From Nanobdellati archaeon (GTDB lineage Archaea > EX4484-52 > GLR71), in assembly GCA_019429125.1 (NCBI GenBank), contig JAHYJO010000010.1:1-52865 (forward strand): a DNA stretch of 52,865 nucleotides. The letters are read 5' to 3'. A program made the position numbers and the translations under genes. The notes beneath the pieces were generated by a model, which ran no database searches, was not told the DNA's origin, and worked only from the letters and a program-made list of their open reading frames with translations. Shown here one piece after another: positions 16,443 to 24,940 of this stretch. Numbering within the stretch: position 1 is the stretch's first letter; the number at the start of each line of letters is the position of its first letter.

Positions 16443-17498
16443 TTAAAGGAAATCCATGTCACCAAATACTTCTATATCTTTTTTGTTCTTTGATAACAAG
16501 GAAAAGAATGTGTCTAGCTCTGTGTCAGATAATGAATCTAACGTTTTTCTTATACCTAAACCCAAATCAATTTTGTCTTTTAACTTTTGTTTCCATTTTA
16601 TATCATAATTCTTTAATATAGACTTATCAAAATTGTTTTTATCTAAAGCATCCAATATAACTTCAACTGCTATGTCTGCGCACATAAGACCATAGATTAT
16701 ACCACCACCTGAAAAAGGTTTTACTTGAAGGGCAGCATCACCTAAAAGCATGACATTGTCTTCTACAGTACTTTCAAGATGACCGAAACATATTGGATGT
16801 GTATAAGTCTTATCAATTTTAACATTACGCTCTAAAAGAAACTGATTAAATTTTTCAATATGGTTCTTATCACTTGCCAGACCATACTCTGTCTTTTCTC
16901 CGCGCGGTATCTTCCAGGCAAAAAAACCTGGCGCAACATCAGACCCATAAAAGAGTTCAACTAATTCTGAATTATCCTTTTCAGTTGTATATCCGATTAT
17001 GCCGTTGACTCTCGTCATCCCCCCTGTATCAAGCCCTGATTTTCTTCGTACAAGGGATGCTGCGCCGTCACAACCAATAATTAGTTTTGATTTGATTGTT
17101 TTATCAGGAGTTAAAGTAAAAACCCCTTTATCTTTGACAACATAATCCAAAAATGGTGTATCTAACAATATGTTTGCGCATGAGGCTTTTGCACGTTCTG
17201 CCATGAACTTGTCAAATGAGACACGGTCAAGGACATAGGCTTGAACTTCGTTTTTTTTTATTGTAAATGATTCACTTTTAGAATGAAAAATTGAGCCGTT
17301 TATCCTGTGCTCAATCAAGGACTCATCCAACTCTACAAAGTTGTCCAGCCGTGTGCTTACAAGACCAGAGCAGGCATGCTTTCCTATTTCTTTTTTTTTC
17401 TCAATTATAAGTACAGAGATACCTTTTGATGCTAATTTTTCAGCTAAATAGGTTCCTATCGGGCCTGCGCCCACTATCAATATGTCTGTCTCTTGCAT
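16443..17498 (-). CDS. Geranylgeranyl reductase family flavoprotein
   Basis: A 351-residue FAD-dependent reductase of the digeranylgeranylglycerophospholipid reductase family, which saturates isoprenoid chains of archaeal membrane lipids or polyprenols. The N-terminal FAD motif (Gly-Ala-Gly-Pro-Ile-Gly) is at about 8-13. The Cys-Ser-Gly-Leu-Val segment follows at about 43-47, and the second FAD motif, Gly-Asp-Ala-Ala with Pro-Phe-Ser-Gly-Gly-Gly-Ile, is near 245-265. It is last in a minus-strand run behind two small membrane-protein genes (11-nt gap). Which lipid is reduced is not known. Confidence 0.88.
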   Translation of the reverse strand: MQETDILIVGAGPIGTYLAEKLASKGISVLIIEKKKEIGKHACSGLVSTRLDNFVELDESLIEHRINGSIFHSKSESFTIKKNEVQAYVLDRVSFDKFMAERAKASCANILLDTPFLDYVVKDKGVFTLTPDKTIKSKLIIGCDGAASLVRRKSGLDTGGMTRVNGIIGYTTEKDNSELVELFYGSDVAPGFFAWKIPRGEKTEYGLASDKNHIEKFNQFLLERNVKIDKTYTHPICFGHLESTVEDNVMLLGDAALQVKPFSGGGIIYGLMCADIAVEVILDALDKNNFDKSILKNYDIKWKQKLKDKIDLGLGIRKTLDSLSDTELDTFFSLLSKNKKDIEVFGDMDFL

Positions 17499-17509
17499 AA
17501 GACTTAGTT

Positions 17510-17884
17510 TTACTGGAAATGTTTTAAATGTTGTTTTCTCTTTTTCTTCTTATCCTTAACCATCAAAGATATCAAATATGAAAATATCGCAATCAAAATC
17601 AATATGAATAACAATAATTTAATCAATGTGTCAAAATTAAATGATGTATCACTTATTGCTAATTCTGTTGAAAATGTAGATAATAGTACCATATAAGAAA
17701 AACTACCAATCAAAAAACTTATGATTACCTTGTCTGTTGATTTAATTGTCGTCTCTTTTAGAAAATCTTTCTGTTTGCTAGAAATACGATACCCTAAAAA
17801 TAAAGAAACATAACCAATACCTATTACAATTAGTGTTAAAACTAAGGAATTTATATCATTTATAGGTATGATTGATAAATCCAT
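17510..17884 (-). CDS. Small membrane protein, unknown function
   Basis: The 124-residue product has three predicted membrane segments (about residues 14-31, 49-68 and 85-107) and a very basic C-terminal tail of Lys, Arg and His. I do not recognise a family. It lies between a 52-residue membrane protein and the geranylgeranyl reductase with short gaps, so it may be co-transcribed. A ggttatt sequence just upstream may serve as a weak ribosome-binding site. Confidence 0.65.
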   Translation of the reverse strand: MDLSIIPINDINSLVLTLIVIGIGYVSLFLGYRISSKQKDFLKETTIKSTDKVIISFLIGSFSYMVLLSTFSTELAISDTSFNFDTLIKLLLFILILIAIFSYLISLMVKDKKKKRKQHLKHFQ

Positions 17885-17891
17885 AATAACC

Positions 17892-18050
17892 TCACAAATC
17901 TGAAAAGAAGGAAATAAGCACTACAATTATTATAAAAATACCTAAAAGTTGTTGTGTCTCATTTCCAGTCATGTAAATAAACCCACCAAAAAGGAAACCA
18001 ATTACAATCCCTATAAGTTTGGTTTTATCTATTTCATTTGTATTTGACAT
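17892..18050 (-). CDS. 52-residue membrane protein, unknown function
   Basis: An ATG at 18050 opens a 52-codon frame ending at 17892, 7 nt before the next minus-strand gene. The product has a hydrophilic N-terminus (Met-Ser-Asn-Thr-Asn-Glu), a Gly-rich membrane segment at about 12-28 and a second at about 36-49, connected by a short loop. Spacing and two-helix design support a real small gene in the same operon. No family is recognised. Confidence 0.55.
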   Translation of the reverse strand: MSNTNEIDKTKLIGIVIGFLFGGFIYMTGNETQQLLGIFIIIVVLISFFSDL

Positions 18051-18162
18051 AAATGTTATTTTGGTTTTTAAATTATATATGCTTGTATAATGGCCTATGT
18101 TTTTTGACGCTAATAAACAAATAACGATTTAAAAATTAAAATATAAATTAATTTGTGATTGT

Positions 18163-18399
18163 ATGAATCTTACAGCAGTTATTAAAAAAGGATAAACTAT
18201 GTATGTGGCTGTATGTCCTGAATTAGATGTTGTTAGTCAGGGACCTACTGTTGAAAGCGCACTTGATAATCTGAAAGAAGCAGTAGAACTTTTTATTGAA
18301 GAAATGGGTATGCCTGATGATATCACAGAAAAAGATACAATAATTGCAAGATTTGAGGTATGCGAACATAGAAAAACTAACCGTGCTATCGGGACGTAA
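18163..18399 (+). pseudogene. Decayed HicB antitoxin gene
   Basis: From ATG 18163 the sequence reads Met-Asn-Leu-Thr-Ala-Val-Ile-Lys-Lys-Gly, then TAA (18193-18195), then continues in the same frame with Met-Tyr-Val-Ala-Val-Cys-Pro-Glu-Leu-Asp-Val-Val-Ser-Gln-Gly. Together this is the classic HicB N-terminal half with one nonsense codon. Translation from the ATG at 18199 would give 66 residues lacking the first strand. The C-terminus ends in the remnant of hicA. Intact HicB neutralises the HicA mRNA interferase. Confidence 0.75.
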
Positions 18400-18425
18400 A
18401 GTCATCAAAATTCTTGAAAAATTCA
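18376..18425 (+). pseudogene. HicA toxin remnant (first 16 or so codons)
   Basis: In the frame starting at ATA 18376 the sequence encodes Glu-Lys-Leu-Thr-Val-Leu-Ser-Gly-Arg-Lys-Val-Ile-Lys-Ile-Leu-Glu-Lys-Phe, which matches the start of HicA toxins. Homology stops at about 18425, where the 3' end of the convergent dehydrogenase gene takes over. The expected initiator is ATA. The toxin is therefore deleted, leaving a truncated hicBA pair. Confidence 0.65.
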
Positions 18426-19330
18426 ATCACTGCTTCTGCCGCATGGATACACATCCTCTTATCTGCCTCAACTGTCATTGCGCCTAAATGAGGTGTCAAC
18501 ACCACATTGTCAAGAGATAATAGTCTTTTATCGTTTATTGGTTCTGAATCAAAAACGTCAAGAGCTGCGCCTTTTATGCTTTTTGTTTCAAGAGCTACAA
18601 TCAATTCTTTCTGGTCAATTACAGGACCCCGTGAGGTATTAACTATTATGGCTGTAGGTTTCATTGATGACAAAAATTCTTTCCCTACAAGATGTCGTGT
18701 AGACTCAAAAAGCGGAACATGGACTGATACTATGTCTGACTCGCGCGCTATATCTAATATGTCTTCTTTTTTTGTTACACCTTCTTTTTTCATTGCTTCA
18801 ACTGATACAAAAGGATCATAGGCTATTATTTTCATGCCGAATGCAGAAGCAATTTGCGCAACGCGCAAACCAATAAGACCAATTCCTACAAGACCTAATG
18901 TCTTGCCGTTCAGTTCTTCGCCGATAAATAGGTTTCTGTCCCAGCCCTTTTCACCTTTTACATAACTGTCTGCAGCATGAATGTTTCTCAATAAAGACAA
19001 AGACAGGGCAAAGACGTGCTCTGCAACTGATATAAAGTTTGCGCGAGGTGTGTTTCTTACTTCAATACCTTTCGATTTCGCATAACTTACATCAACATTG
19101 TCAAGACCTACGCCTGCACGGACTATCAGCTTGAGGTTTTTTGCTGAATTTATCACATCTTTTGTAAGTTTGGTATAGGTGCGGATGATTATTGCATTAT
19201 ATTGATTAATATTAGTTATTAGTGTCTCTGCTGTTGTTTTTCCATCAATGGATATGTCTAATCCTTTTTCAGATTTAAGAAGTCTTATAGCTTCAATATC
19301 TAATTTTTCTGTCACAAGCACTTTTGCCAT
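18386..19330 (-). CDS. serA: D-3-phosphoglycerate dehydrogenase-like 2-hydroxyacid dehydrogenase
   Basis: From ATG 19330 (Met-Ala-Lys-Val-Leu-Val) the protein has 314 residues, the short form without an ACT domain. It has the NAD motif Gly-Ile-Gly-Leu-Ile-Gly and the family signatures Asn-Thr-Ser-Arg-Gly-Pro-Val-Ile-Asp and Thr-Pro-His-Leu-Gly-Ala. This suits phosphoglycerate dehydrogenase, the first step of serine synthesis, though other 2-hydroxyacid dehydrogenases look alike. An upstream GTG-type start at 19357 would add nine poorly fitting residues. The last codons overlap the hicA remnant, so the C-terminus may have been altered by that recombination. Confidence 0.85.
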   Translation of the reverse strand: MAKVLVTEKLDIEAIRLLKSEKGLDISIDGKTTAETLITNINQYNAIIIRTYTKLTKDVINSAKNLKLIVRAGVGLDNVDVSYAKSKGIEVRNTPRANFISVAEHVFALSLSLLRNIHAADSYVKGEKGWDRNLFIGEELNGKTLGLVGIGLIGLRVAQIASAFGMKIIAYDPFVSVEAMKKEGVTKKEDILDIARESDIVSVHVPLFESTRHLVGKEFLSSMKPTAIIVNTSRGPVIDQKELIVALETKSIKGAALDVFDSEPINDKRLLSLDNVVLTPHLGAMTVEADKRMCIHAAEAVIEFFKNFDDFTSR

Positions 19331-19386
19331 AAAAACACCTAAACTACAATTTAACAATAACTATTAAATATATATAGGAACAATTA

Positions 19387-20265
19387 ATGAATATGCTTGA
19401 ATACTTCATATTTATACTTATGATTATAATTGGCTGCGCCATTATCGTTTTTTCATTAGATAAAAAACGAGGTGGTATGAAACATAATAATAATTATGTT
19501 GGATTATCTTCTAAAGGTATAATGACAAAAACTAGACCGGTTAACTATTGTCGGCCTACAAAATATTCTAGTGAACCTAAAGACAAAGTAGATACCCTAT
19601 TCACTTCAGGCAAACAGATTGACAATAAGGACAGATACAACAGGATTATGGAACGTAAAAAAAATATCAAACCTGGCGAAATCGAGATTCCTCTCAATGC
19701 ATGGAATAAGAACGAACAAAAAAGTAAAGGATTTGTAAAACCTCAGCCCATCAAGCAGAGCGGTAAATATGGACACCTATTCATTTCTGATTCATCTGCA
19801 TCTGCAAGCAAGCTTGCAAAACTTAAGATGCGCGCAATGGAAGTATATGATGACCAGTATACAAAAGAAGATATGCCTAAAGAAGATGAAAAGCCTTCTA
19901 TATTCTCTATGTTCGGAGGAGATGATGAAAACGAAGATGATAAAAGACAAGCATATCAACCATTACCGCAATCAAATGGATTTAGGCAAGAGATACAACA
20001 AGAAAACTCTTTCAGGAACACATATCGTCAACCTATGACTGAAGAGTCAAGCATGTCAGAACCAAGAAGTTTTATTGAACCTGTAAATAATAATTTTAAT
20101 AATATACATGAACCTATGCAAGATACTTTTTCACCATTACCTCAAAAAAATAATTATGATGAGGAGGCAAAAGAAGAGGCTTTCAACCGTATGCTTAGAT
20201 TTGAACCTAAAAAAGATGTGCCACCAAAAAAGAAAGATAATAATGAATGGACACCTATCTTCTGA
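19387..20265 (+). CDS. Membrane-anchored, mostly disordered charged protein, unknown function
   Basis: A 292-residue protein with one N-terminal membrane segment (about residues 4-23) followed by a long hydrophilic tail rich in Lys, Asn, Gln, Asp, Glu and Pro. The tail contains a Ser-Ala-Ser-Ala-Ser-Lys-Leu-Ala-Lys-Leu helix near the middle and a cluster of Asp/Glu. No domain is recognised. The sequence looks like a cytoplasmic tail anchored to the membrane. It starts either at ATG 19387 or ATG 19393. It diverges from serA and converges on the YqaA-like gene. Confidence 0.7.
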   Translation: MNMLEYFIFILMIIIGCAIIVFSLDKKRGGMKHNNNYVGLSSKGIMTKTRPVNYCRPTKYSSEPKDKVDTLFTSGKQIDNKDRYNRIMERKKNIKPGEIEIPLNAWNKNEQKSKGFVKPQPIKQSGKYGHLFISDSSASASKLAKLKMRAMEVYDDQYTKEDMPKEDEKPSIFSMFGGDDENEDDKRQAYQPLPQSNGFRQEIQQENSFRNTYRQPMTEESSMSEPRSFIEPVNNNFNNIHEPMQDTFSPLPQKNNYDEEAKEEAFNRMLRFEPKKDVPPKKKDNNEWTPIF

Positions 20266-20269
20266 AATA

Positions 20270-20698
20270 TTATAAAAAGAATAAGGCCAGAACAATATAC
20301 CTTACTAATTTTCCAGTAAATACGTATAGGTAAAACTTCTTTAAGTCTGAACCTATGATGCCTGCAAATATGGTCAGAGCATCACCTATTATGGGTACCC
20401 ATGAAAAAAATAGTATTGGCGTACCGTACCTGTTAAAAAGAGTTGTTGATTTTTTGAACTGTTTGCTTTCAAGCTTTATGTATCTTGAAAGAAATGTCTT
20501 CTCACCATAAAAACCCACATAATAGTTTATAAGAGATCCTAAAAAATTACCTGTTGTAGCAATTATTATCAATAATGGTATATTGTGCCCTGAGTATGTA
20601 AGATATGCAAAAAGCCCTTCTGAACCTAAAGGAAGTATTGTGGATGCTAGAAAAGCTGTTACAAACATTGAACCATAGACATAAATAAAATCAATCAT
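20270..20698 (-). CDS. YqaA/DedA-like (VTT domain) membrane protein
   Basis: The 142-residue membrane protein has the features of the YqaA branch of the SNARE-associated/DedA family: Pro-Leu-Gly-Ser-Glu near the first re-entrant segment, Thr-Gly-Asn-Phe-Leu-Gly-Ser-Leu-Ile-Asn-Tyr-Tyr-Val-Gly, and Trp-Val-Pro-Ile-Ile-Gly-Asp before a Gly-rich stretch. Related proteins are implicated in lipid scrambling or membrane homeostasis. Length is typical of YqaA. It converges on the upstream gene with a 4-nt gap. Confidence 0.85.
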   Translation of the reverse strand: MIDFIYVYGSMFVTAFLASTILPLGSEGLFAYLTYSGHNIPLLIIIATTGNFLGSLINYYVGFYGEKTFLSRYIKLESKQFKKSTTLFNRYGTPILFFSWVPIIGDALTIFAGIIGSDLKKFYLYVFTGKLVRYIVLALFFL

Positions 20699-20816
20699 AA
20701 TAATTCTTTTTGTTGTATTTATTTAAAAATAATTGAAATCTTATCATAAACAATGAAAAGAAATATAAACCTAACGATAAAATCTTAAATATACATTTTA
20801 TGTAAGTGTGTTCTTT

Positions 20817-21767
20817 ATGAAAATGATTACTGACTACAAAAAGCTGTTGATTATCTCATTTATCCTTATTTTCTTTTCAGTAGGGGTACTCGGATACAAT
20901 TATTTACAGACTGGAGAAATCCTTGACAAGAGCATTGATTTTAAGGGAGGTACAGTAGCGTCTGTTGTGGTTCTTTCTGGTACTGTTGATGTTTCTGCAA
21001 TTAAGGATGTGGCAAATGACAAAATTGGTCAGGTTGTTGTGAGGACTTCAACTAGCGATGAAGACACAAGCATAATATTTGAAAGCGAAAATGTAATGCA
21101 GGACAAAGACATTATTGACATACTTGATTTAGCAGGAATCTCATATGATTCAAATGACATCAATATACAGTCTGTTGGTGCAGCTCTTGGTGCTGAATTT
21201 ATGAAACAGGCACTTATAGCTGTCATGTTCGCATTCGGGTTTATGGCTATCATAATTTTTCTTACATTTAAAACATTCGTACCATCCATTGCAATTATCG
21301 CTTCTGCAACTGTTGACATACTTTTTGCAATGGCACTTATGGTTATTTTTGGTGTAACCCTTAATCTTGGTACCTTGGCTGCACTATTATTACTTATCGG
21401 TTATTCGGTTGATACTGATATCCTTCTCACTACAAGATTAATCAAAAGAAAAGGTGAAGGCACATTGGATGAAAGAGTAGCATCGGCAATGAAAACAGGT
21501 GTCACTATGACTACTTCGGCAATTACAGCATTTGCCGTCTTGTATCTTGTGTCCACATCAGTTGTACTTGACCAGATTGCACTTGTTATAATATTCGGGC
21601 TTCTAGCTGACTATATAACCACATGGTTTCAAAATGTTGGACTTTTAAAATGGTATCTCCGTGATGAAGAAAAGGTTGAAGAAGAAACTGTGAAAAAAAA
21701 ACCAAGATATGTAAGACGACAGGAAAACAATAAAAAACAAACTAAAAAAAAGGGTAAGAAAAAATGA
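20817..21767 (+). CDS. secF: Protein-export membrane protein SecF
   Basis: About 316 residues from ATG 20817 (a GTG at 20808 is an alternative). It has one N-terminal span, a periplasm-side domain beginning with the Asp-Phe-Lys-Gly-Gly-Thr motif, and five more spans in the second half. The Val-Asp-Thr-Asp-Ile-Leu-Leu segment sits in the conserved fourth-span region, and the C-terminal tail is very basic. SecF and SecD together help late steps of Sec-dependent export. The gene overlaps secD by 4 nt (ATGA). Family: RND-type SecD/SecF. Confidence 0.93.
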   Translation: MKMITDYKKLLIISFILIFFSVGVLGYNYLQTGEILDKSIDFKGGTVASVVVLSGTVDVSAIKDVANDKIGQVVVRTSTSDEDTSIIFESENVMQDKDIIDILDLAGISYDSNDINIQSVGAALGAEFMKQALIAVMFAFGFMAIIIFLTFKTFVPSIAIIASATVDILFAMALMVIFGVTLNLGTLAALLLLIGYSVDTDILLTTRLIKRKGEGTLDERVASAMKTGVTMTTSAITAFAVLYLVSTSVVLDQIALVIIFGLLADYITTWFQNVGLLKWYLRDEEKVEEETVKKKPRYVRRQENNKKQTKKKGKKK

Positions 21768-23203
21768 ACTACAATAAATTGCTCAAAGACTGGAGAATCG
21801 TGATGCTTTTTGTGGCAATCATAGTTTCTATCATATTTATACATCCAATCTATACTTTGCAGGACGATGGGACTGCTACAATTACTACTAGTATAAAGAA
21901 GGGTCTTGACCTTGAAGGAGGAGTCAGGGCATTGATGTTGCCGGAAAATCCTGAACTTTTAGATAAAGCAATAACTACACTTAATGTGCGTGTGAATACT
22001 TTAGGTCTTACTGAAACTAGAATTATGTCTGTTGGGTCTAAATATATACAAGTTGAGATGGCAGGTCTTGGTGAGGCTGAAATCCGAAAAATACTTGAAC
22101 AGCAAGGCAAATTTGACGCCAAAATAAAGAGGCATGTAGAAACCAAAGATGGTTTAGGTACGTTAGAATTTGGCGGAAATTATGATGTTACTTTAGATGA
22201 TGATATAATTACTGTTAATGGTGAAATACTAAAAATCAATGATACTATAACTCTTGAAGGCATTGTCTTTAAATACACAAATATCACTGGAAATACTGTT
22301 GAACTTACGGGTCTTGCATACACAGGTGATGATATTGTCAAAGTTTTCGGTGACGCACAGCATGCACGTGTACAGCCAACGGATAATGGATATCAGTTCA
22401 GTTTTCAGATAATGGTAAATTCAAATGCAGCTTCACGGTTTGCTAAATTAACTGAGAAAGTCCCTGTTGATTTCAGTACAACTGGTGGTTACCTTAAAGA
22501 AAACATTGACCTTTATCTTGATGATGTCATGGTCGATTCATTAAGAATCGGATCTGGGCTTAAAGGTACAATTGAGACTACCATAACTATAAGTGGTCCT
22601 GGTGAAACTCAGCAAGATGCAATTGATAAGATGCGAAATATGCAGGCAATTCTTGAATCTGGTGCACTGCCTACAAAGCTTGAGATTGTTAAAATTGATA
22701 GGATTAGTCCTACTCTTGGAAAAGAATTCATGAGCACTGCTATACTTGCAATCATATTTGCAATAGCTGTTGTAAGTATTGTTATATTTATTAGATATCG
22801 TGATGTACGTATTGTACTTCCGATCATGATGACTTCATTGAGTGAAGTTCTTATCATTTTAGGTGTGGCCTCATTTATCAACTGGACTATTGACCTTGCT
22901 GCAATTGCTGGTATTATTGCTGCTGTCGGTACAGGTGTTGATGACCAGATTATAATTGCTGATGAAAGTAGCAAGAAAGAGAAGACTATGACCAGCCTTA
23001 AAGCAAAGATGGCTAATGCATTCTTTATCATATTCACTGCAGCATTCACAACTATTGCTGCTATGGTACCACTACTTTTCATGGGTGCGGGCGCACTTAG
23101 AGGGTTTGCACTGACTACTATTATAGGTGTACTTATCGGTGTACTTATAACTCGACCTGCTTTCGGAAGGGTTATCAAAGAGATTAAAGAAGAGATGGAA
23201 TAA
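21764..23203 (+). CDS. secD: Preprotein translocase subunit SecD
   Basis: The 479-residue protein begins with a single span, then Leu-Asp-Leu-Glu-Gly-Gly-Val-Arg, the SecD hallmark. A large extracytoplasmic region (about 60-320) follows, then five spans that include Gly-Thr-Gly-Val-Asp-Asp-Gln-Ile-Ile in the fourth, where acidic residues are needed for proton-driven function. Its order after secF and the ATGA overlap match other archaeal secFD operons. It is followed by a MITE-like insertion 20 nt downstream of the stop. Confidence 0.93.
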   Translation: MNYNKLLKDWRIVMLFVAIIVSIIFIHPIYTLQDDGTATITTSIKKGLDLEGGVRALMLPENPELLDKAITTLNVRVNTLGLTETRIMSVGSKYIQVEMAGLGEAEIRKILEQQGKFDAKIKRHVETKDGLGTLEFGGNYDVTLDDDIITVNGEILKINDTITLEGIVFKYTNITGNTVELTGLAYTGDDIVKVFGDAQHARVQPTDNGYQFSFQIMVNSNAASRFAKLTEKVPVDFSTTGGYLKENIDLYLDDVMVDSLRIGSGLKGTIETTITISGPGETQQDAIDKMRNMQAILESGALPTKLEIVKIDRISPTLGKEFMSTAILAIIFAIAVVSIVIFIRYRDVRIVLPIMMTSLSEVLIILGVASFINWTIDLAAIAGIIAAVGTGVDDQIIIADESSKKEKTMTSLKAKMANAFFIIFTAAFTTIAAMVPLLFMGAGALRGFALTTIIGVLIGVLITRPAFGRVIKEIKEEME

Positions 23204-23223
23204 GTTATCTATTTTATTTTTTA

Positions 23224-23480
23224 GTACTTGTTTAACTAAATTTTGTCTTAATTGCTTACGATTTTTTTGATAGGGTCATTATTTGTTGAAATATTTTTAA
23301 GTTATAATTTTCTACGTTACTTGCGGGCTATCGATTTTACAAAAAAGGAGTAAATATTTTTTAACAAAAATTAACTACACATTTTCAAGCCGTAGCTATT
23401 GATTTTATAAAAAGTATAATGTATGTAAGTTACATCATAATGGTCATAGCATGCCGATTATTTTTTTGCTAAACAAGTAC
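23224..23480 (+). mobile_element. MITE-like element family A, copy 1
   Basis: A 257-bp AT-rich element with terminal inverted repeats (gtacttgttta at the left and its complement taaacaagtac at the right) and an exact 8-bp flanking duplication atttttta on each side. It has no coding capacity for a transposase. It is about 97% identical to the copy at 31326-31582 by eye (roughly eight differences). This suggests recent mobilisation by a transposase elsewhere in the genome. Confidence 0.88.
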
Positions 23481-23607
23481 ATTTTTTATATTTATTTAGT
23501 TCTTTTTGTATTTCATCAAATTGTTTTTCTTTTAATTCTAACTGTGCTTTTATGCTATAAATAAGTTCAATTAATTGTGTTCTATCCATATCATCTATAT
23601 TTGGCAT
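23458..23607 (-). CDS. 49-residue hypothetical protein ending inside MITE copy 1
   Basis: An ATG at 23607 opens a 49-codon frame rich in Glu, Lys, Gln and Leu, likely a short coiled coil. Its last nine codons (Cys-Thr-Cys-Leu-Ala-Lys-Lys and the stop) are supplied by the right terminal repeat of the MITE. The original C-terminus was therefore replaced by the insertion, or the whole frame is fortuitous. No family is recognised. Confidence 0.35.
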   Translation of the reverse strand: MPNIDDMDRTQLIELIYSIKAQLELKEKQFDEIQKELNKYKKCTCLAKK

Positions 23608-23680
23608 TAGGTCTATATATTATAATTGTTTGTAGTAGTTTTGTTTTTAGGTTAGGTATTATAGAAATTTATAGAAATTT

Positions 23681-23693
23681 GCTAAACAAATAC
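23681..23693 (-). repeat. Solo terminal repeat of MITE family A
   Basis: gctaaacaaatac matches the right-end terminal repeat of family A (as in copy 3) but no element body accompanies it. It may be a remnant of an older insertion, or a chance match in AT-rich DNA. It lies 201 bp from copy 1. Confidence 0.45.
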
Positions 23694-23710
23694 TATTTTT
23701 TTATTTAATA

Positions 23711-23974
23711 TCACAACTCAATAGCAAGGTCTAAATTCTTTTCAGATATGTTTTCATTCTTCAACTTTATCAGTTTAAGGTTTATCTTGTAAGGCGTGAA
23801 GTCTGCGTATTCCTCGAATATCTGAGGATATTTCTGTATTAGGCGGCGTGAGATCTCCATGTGAAGCTTGGACTGGCGAGATAGTTCTCGGATCCATAAA
23901 CCAGTCGGATTCTCTTTCAAGATATTTATTAGCTTAAGAAGGTTCTTGCGCTCTTTGTCTGTCATTTTCGCCAT
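23711..23974 (-). CDS. Small winged-helix protein
   Basis: The 87-residue protein has a winged-helix pattern: helix 1 at about 6-20, then Gly-Leu-Trp-Ile-Arg-Glu-Leu-Ser-Arg-Gln-Ser and a recognition helix with Met-Glu-Ile-Ser-Arg-Arg-Leu-Ile, then a wing. It is probably a DNA-binding regulator. It lies downstream of the PfkB kinase gene, 36 nt away. A perfect acatatatatgt palindrome (23996-24007) in that gap could be its own TATA box or operator. Confidence 0.7.
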   Translation of the reverse strand: MAKMTDKERKNLLKLINILKENPTGLWIRELSRQSKLHMEISRRLIQKYPQIFEEYADFTPYKINLKLIKLKNENISEKNLDLAIEL

Positions 23975-24010
23975 GAGTATATTATGGTAGGTGACACATA
24001 TATATGTATT

Positions 24011-24925
24011 TTAGAATTCACTCAATATCTTTTGAGCACCGAAATTGTGGGACTTGGCAAGGACAAAGTTCCAGAGGTCATCTACTTTCTTGAACTTGAG
24101 GTTCAATATATTGTCATAACCACGGCCTGCGCTCTTCAACGATGCCATGGTATTTCCTACAATGGCTGACCTTACAGGGTCTCGTATATTGTGATAGGAT
24201 GCAAGGAACGCGCCTGAAAATGTATCGCCTGAACCTGTGGGGTCTTTCATCATAGTATTGTAGATTGTCGGAGCAAACTGGATAGTTTTGCCTTTTATGA
24301 CTATTGAGCCCAAGCCTCCAAGAGTCACTATGATTATTGTCTTCGGATAATTTTTTGAGAGAATGTGTGTCGCTATGTCTGTACGGTTGGTAGATGTCAG
24401 TTTTTGAGCCTCTATCTCGTTTGCCACAAAGATGTCTGCTGAATCTATCAGCTTAGTGAATTGTTTCTTATACTTGTCTATGAAAGGATAATGCGTGTTT
24501 ACCAGAATCAGTGAACGTGGAGACTTACTCCTTATCTTTTTTATGAAAGCAAGCTGTTTTGTCGGCGCCATCTGAGTTATAAGAAAAGATGTGTCCTGCA
24601 CCAGCAACTGTTCTGGTATTGATTTTGTAGTTAGTCTTTTATCAATATCTACGTTGTATCTTGGATATTCTGCCTCAAAATTTTCATCTATTTTTATCTC
24701 TAAATTTTTTGATACGTGATTTATAGTCTTTAGGTTTTTTAGATCTATGCCTTTGTTTGTGAATATTTCAAGAAAATCTTTAGGGTAATCTTTGCCAATT
24801 TTTCCTACTATGGCTGTCTTTGTCAATGCTGATGCTGAAATTGCCGAGTATACTGATGCCCCACCAGGATGAATCCTTGTCTCATTATTTAAAGTGACTG
24901 TGTCCAATGAGGGATTGCCTATCAT
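24011..24925 (-). CDS. PfkB-family carbohydrate or nucleoside kinase
   Basis: The 304-residue protein is a ribokinase-fold kinase. The first motif reads His-Pro-Gly-Gly-Ala-Ser-Val-Tyr-Ser-Ala, and the C-terminal anion-hole motif is Asp-Pro-Thr-Gly-Ser-Gly-Asp-Thr-Phe-Ser-Gly-Ala, with the catalytic Asp after Gly-Ser-Gly. Substrate is not predictable. The start is uncertain: ATG 24925 gives a short N-terminus (Met-Ile-Gly-Asn-Pro-Ser), and a ggtgat ribosome-binding site lies 20 nt upstream, farther than usual. It is probably in one operon with the resolvase-like gene upstream (15-nt gap). Confidence 0.82.
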   Translation of the reverse strand: MIGNPSLDTVTLNNETRIHPGGASVYSAISASALTKTAIVGKIGKDYPKDFLEIFTNKGIDLKNLKTINHVSKNLEIKIDENFEAEYPRYNVDIDKRLTTKSIPEQLLVQDTSFLITQMAPTKQLAFIKKIRSKSPRSLILVNTHYPFIDKYKKQFTKLIDSADIFVANEIEAQKLTSTNRTDIATHILSKNYPKTIIIVTLGGLGSIVIKGKTIQFAPTIYNTMMKDPTGSGDTFSGAFLASYHNIRDPVRSAIVGNTMASLKSAGRGYDNILNLKFKKVDDLWNFVLAKSHNFGAQKILSEF

Positions 24926-24940
24926 AACTATCGTAAAATA

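Noticed and set aside
21029-21319. Antisense open frames under secF, secD, DP2 and the acyl-CoA synthetase gene
   Set aside because: They are shadows of strongly coding plus-strand genes with no family resemblance.
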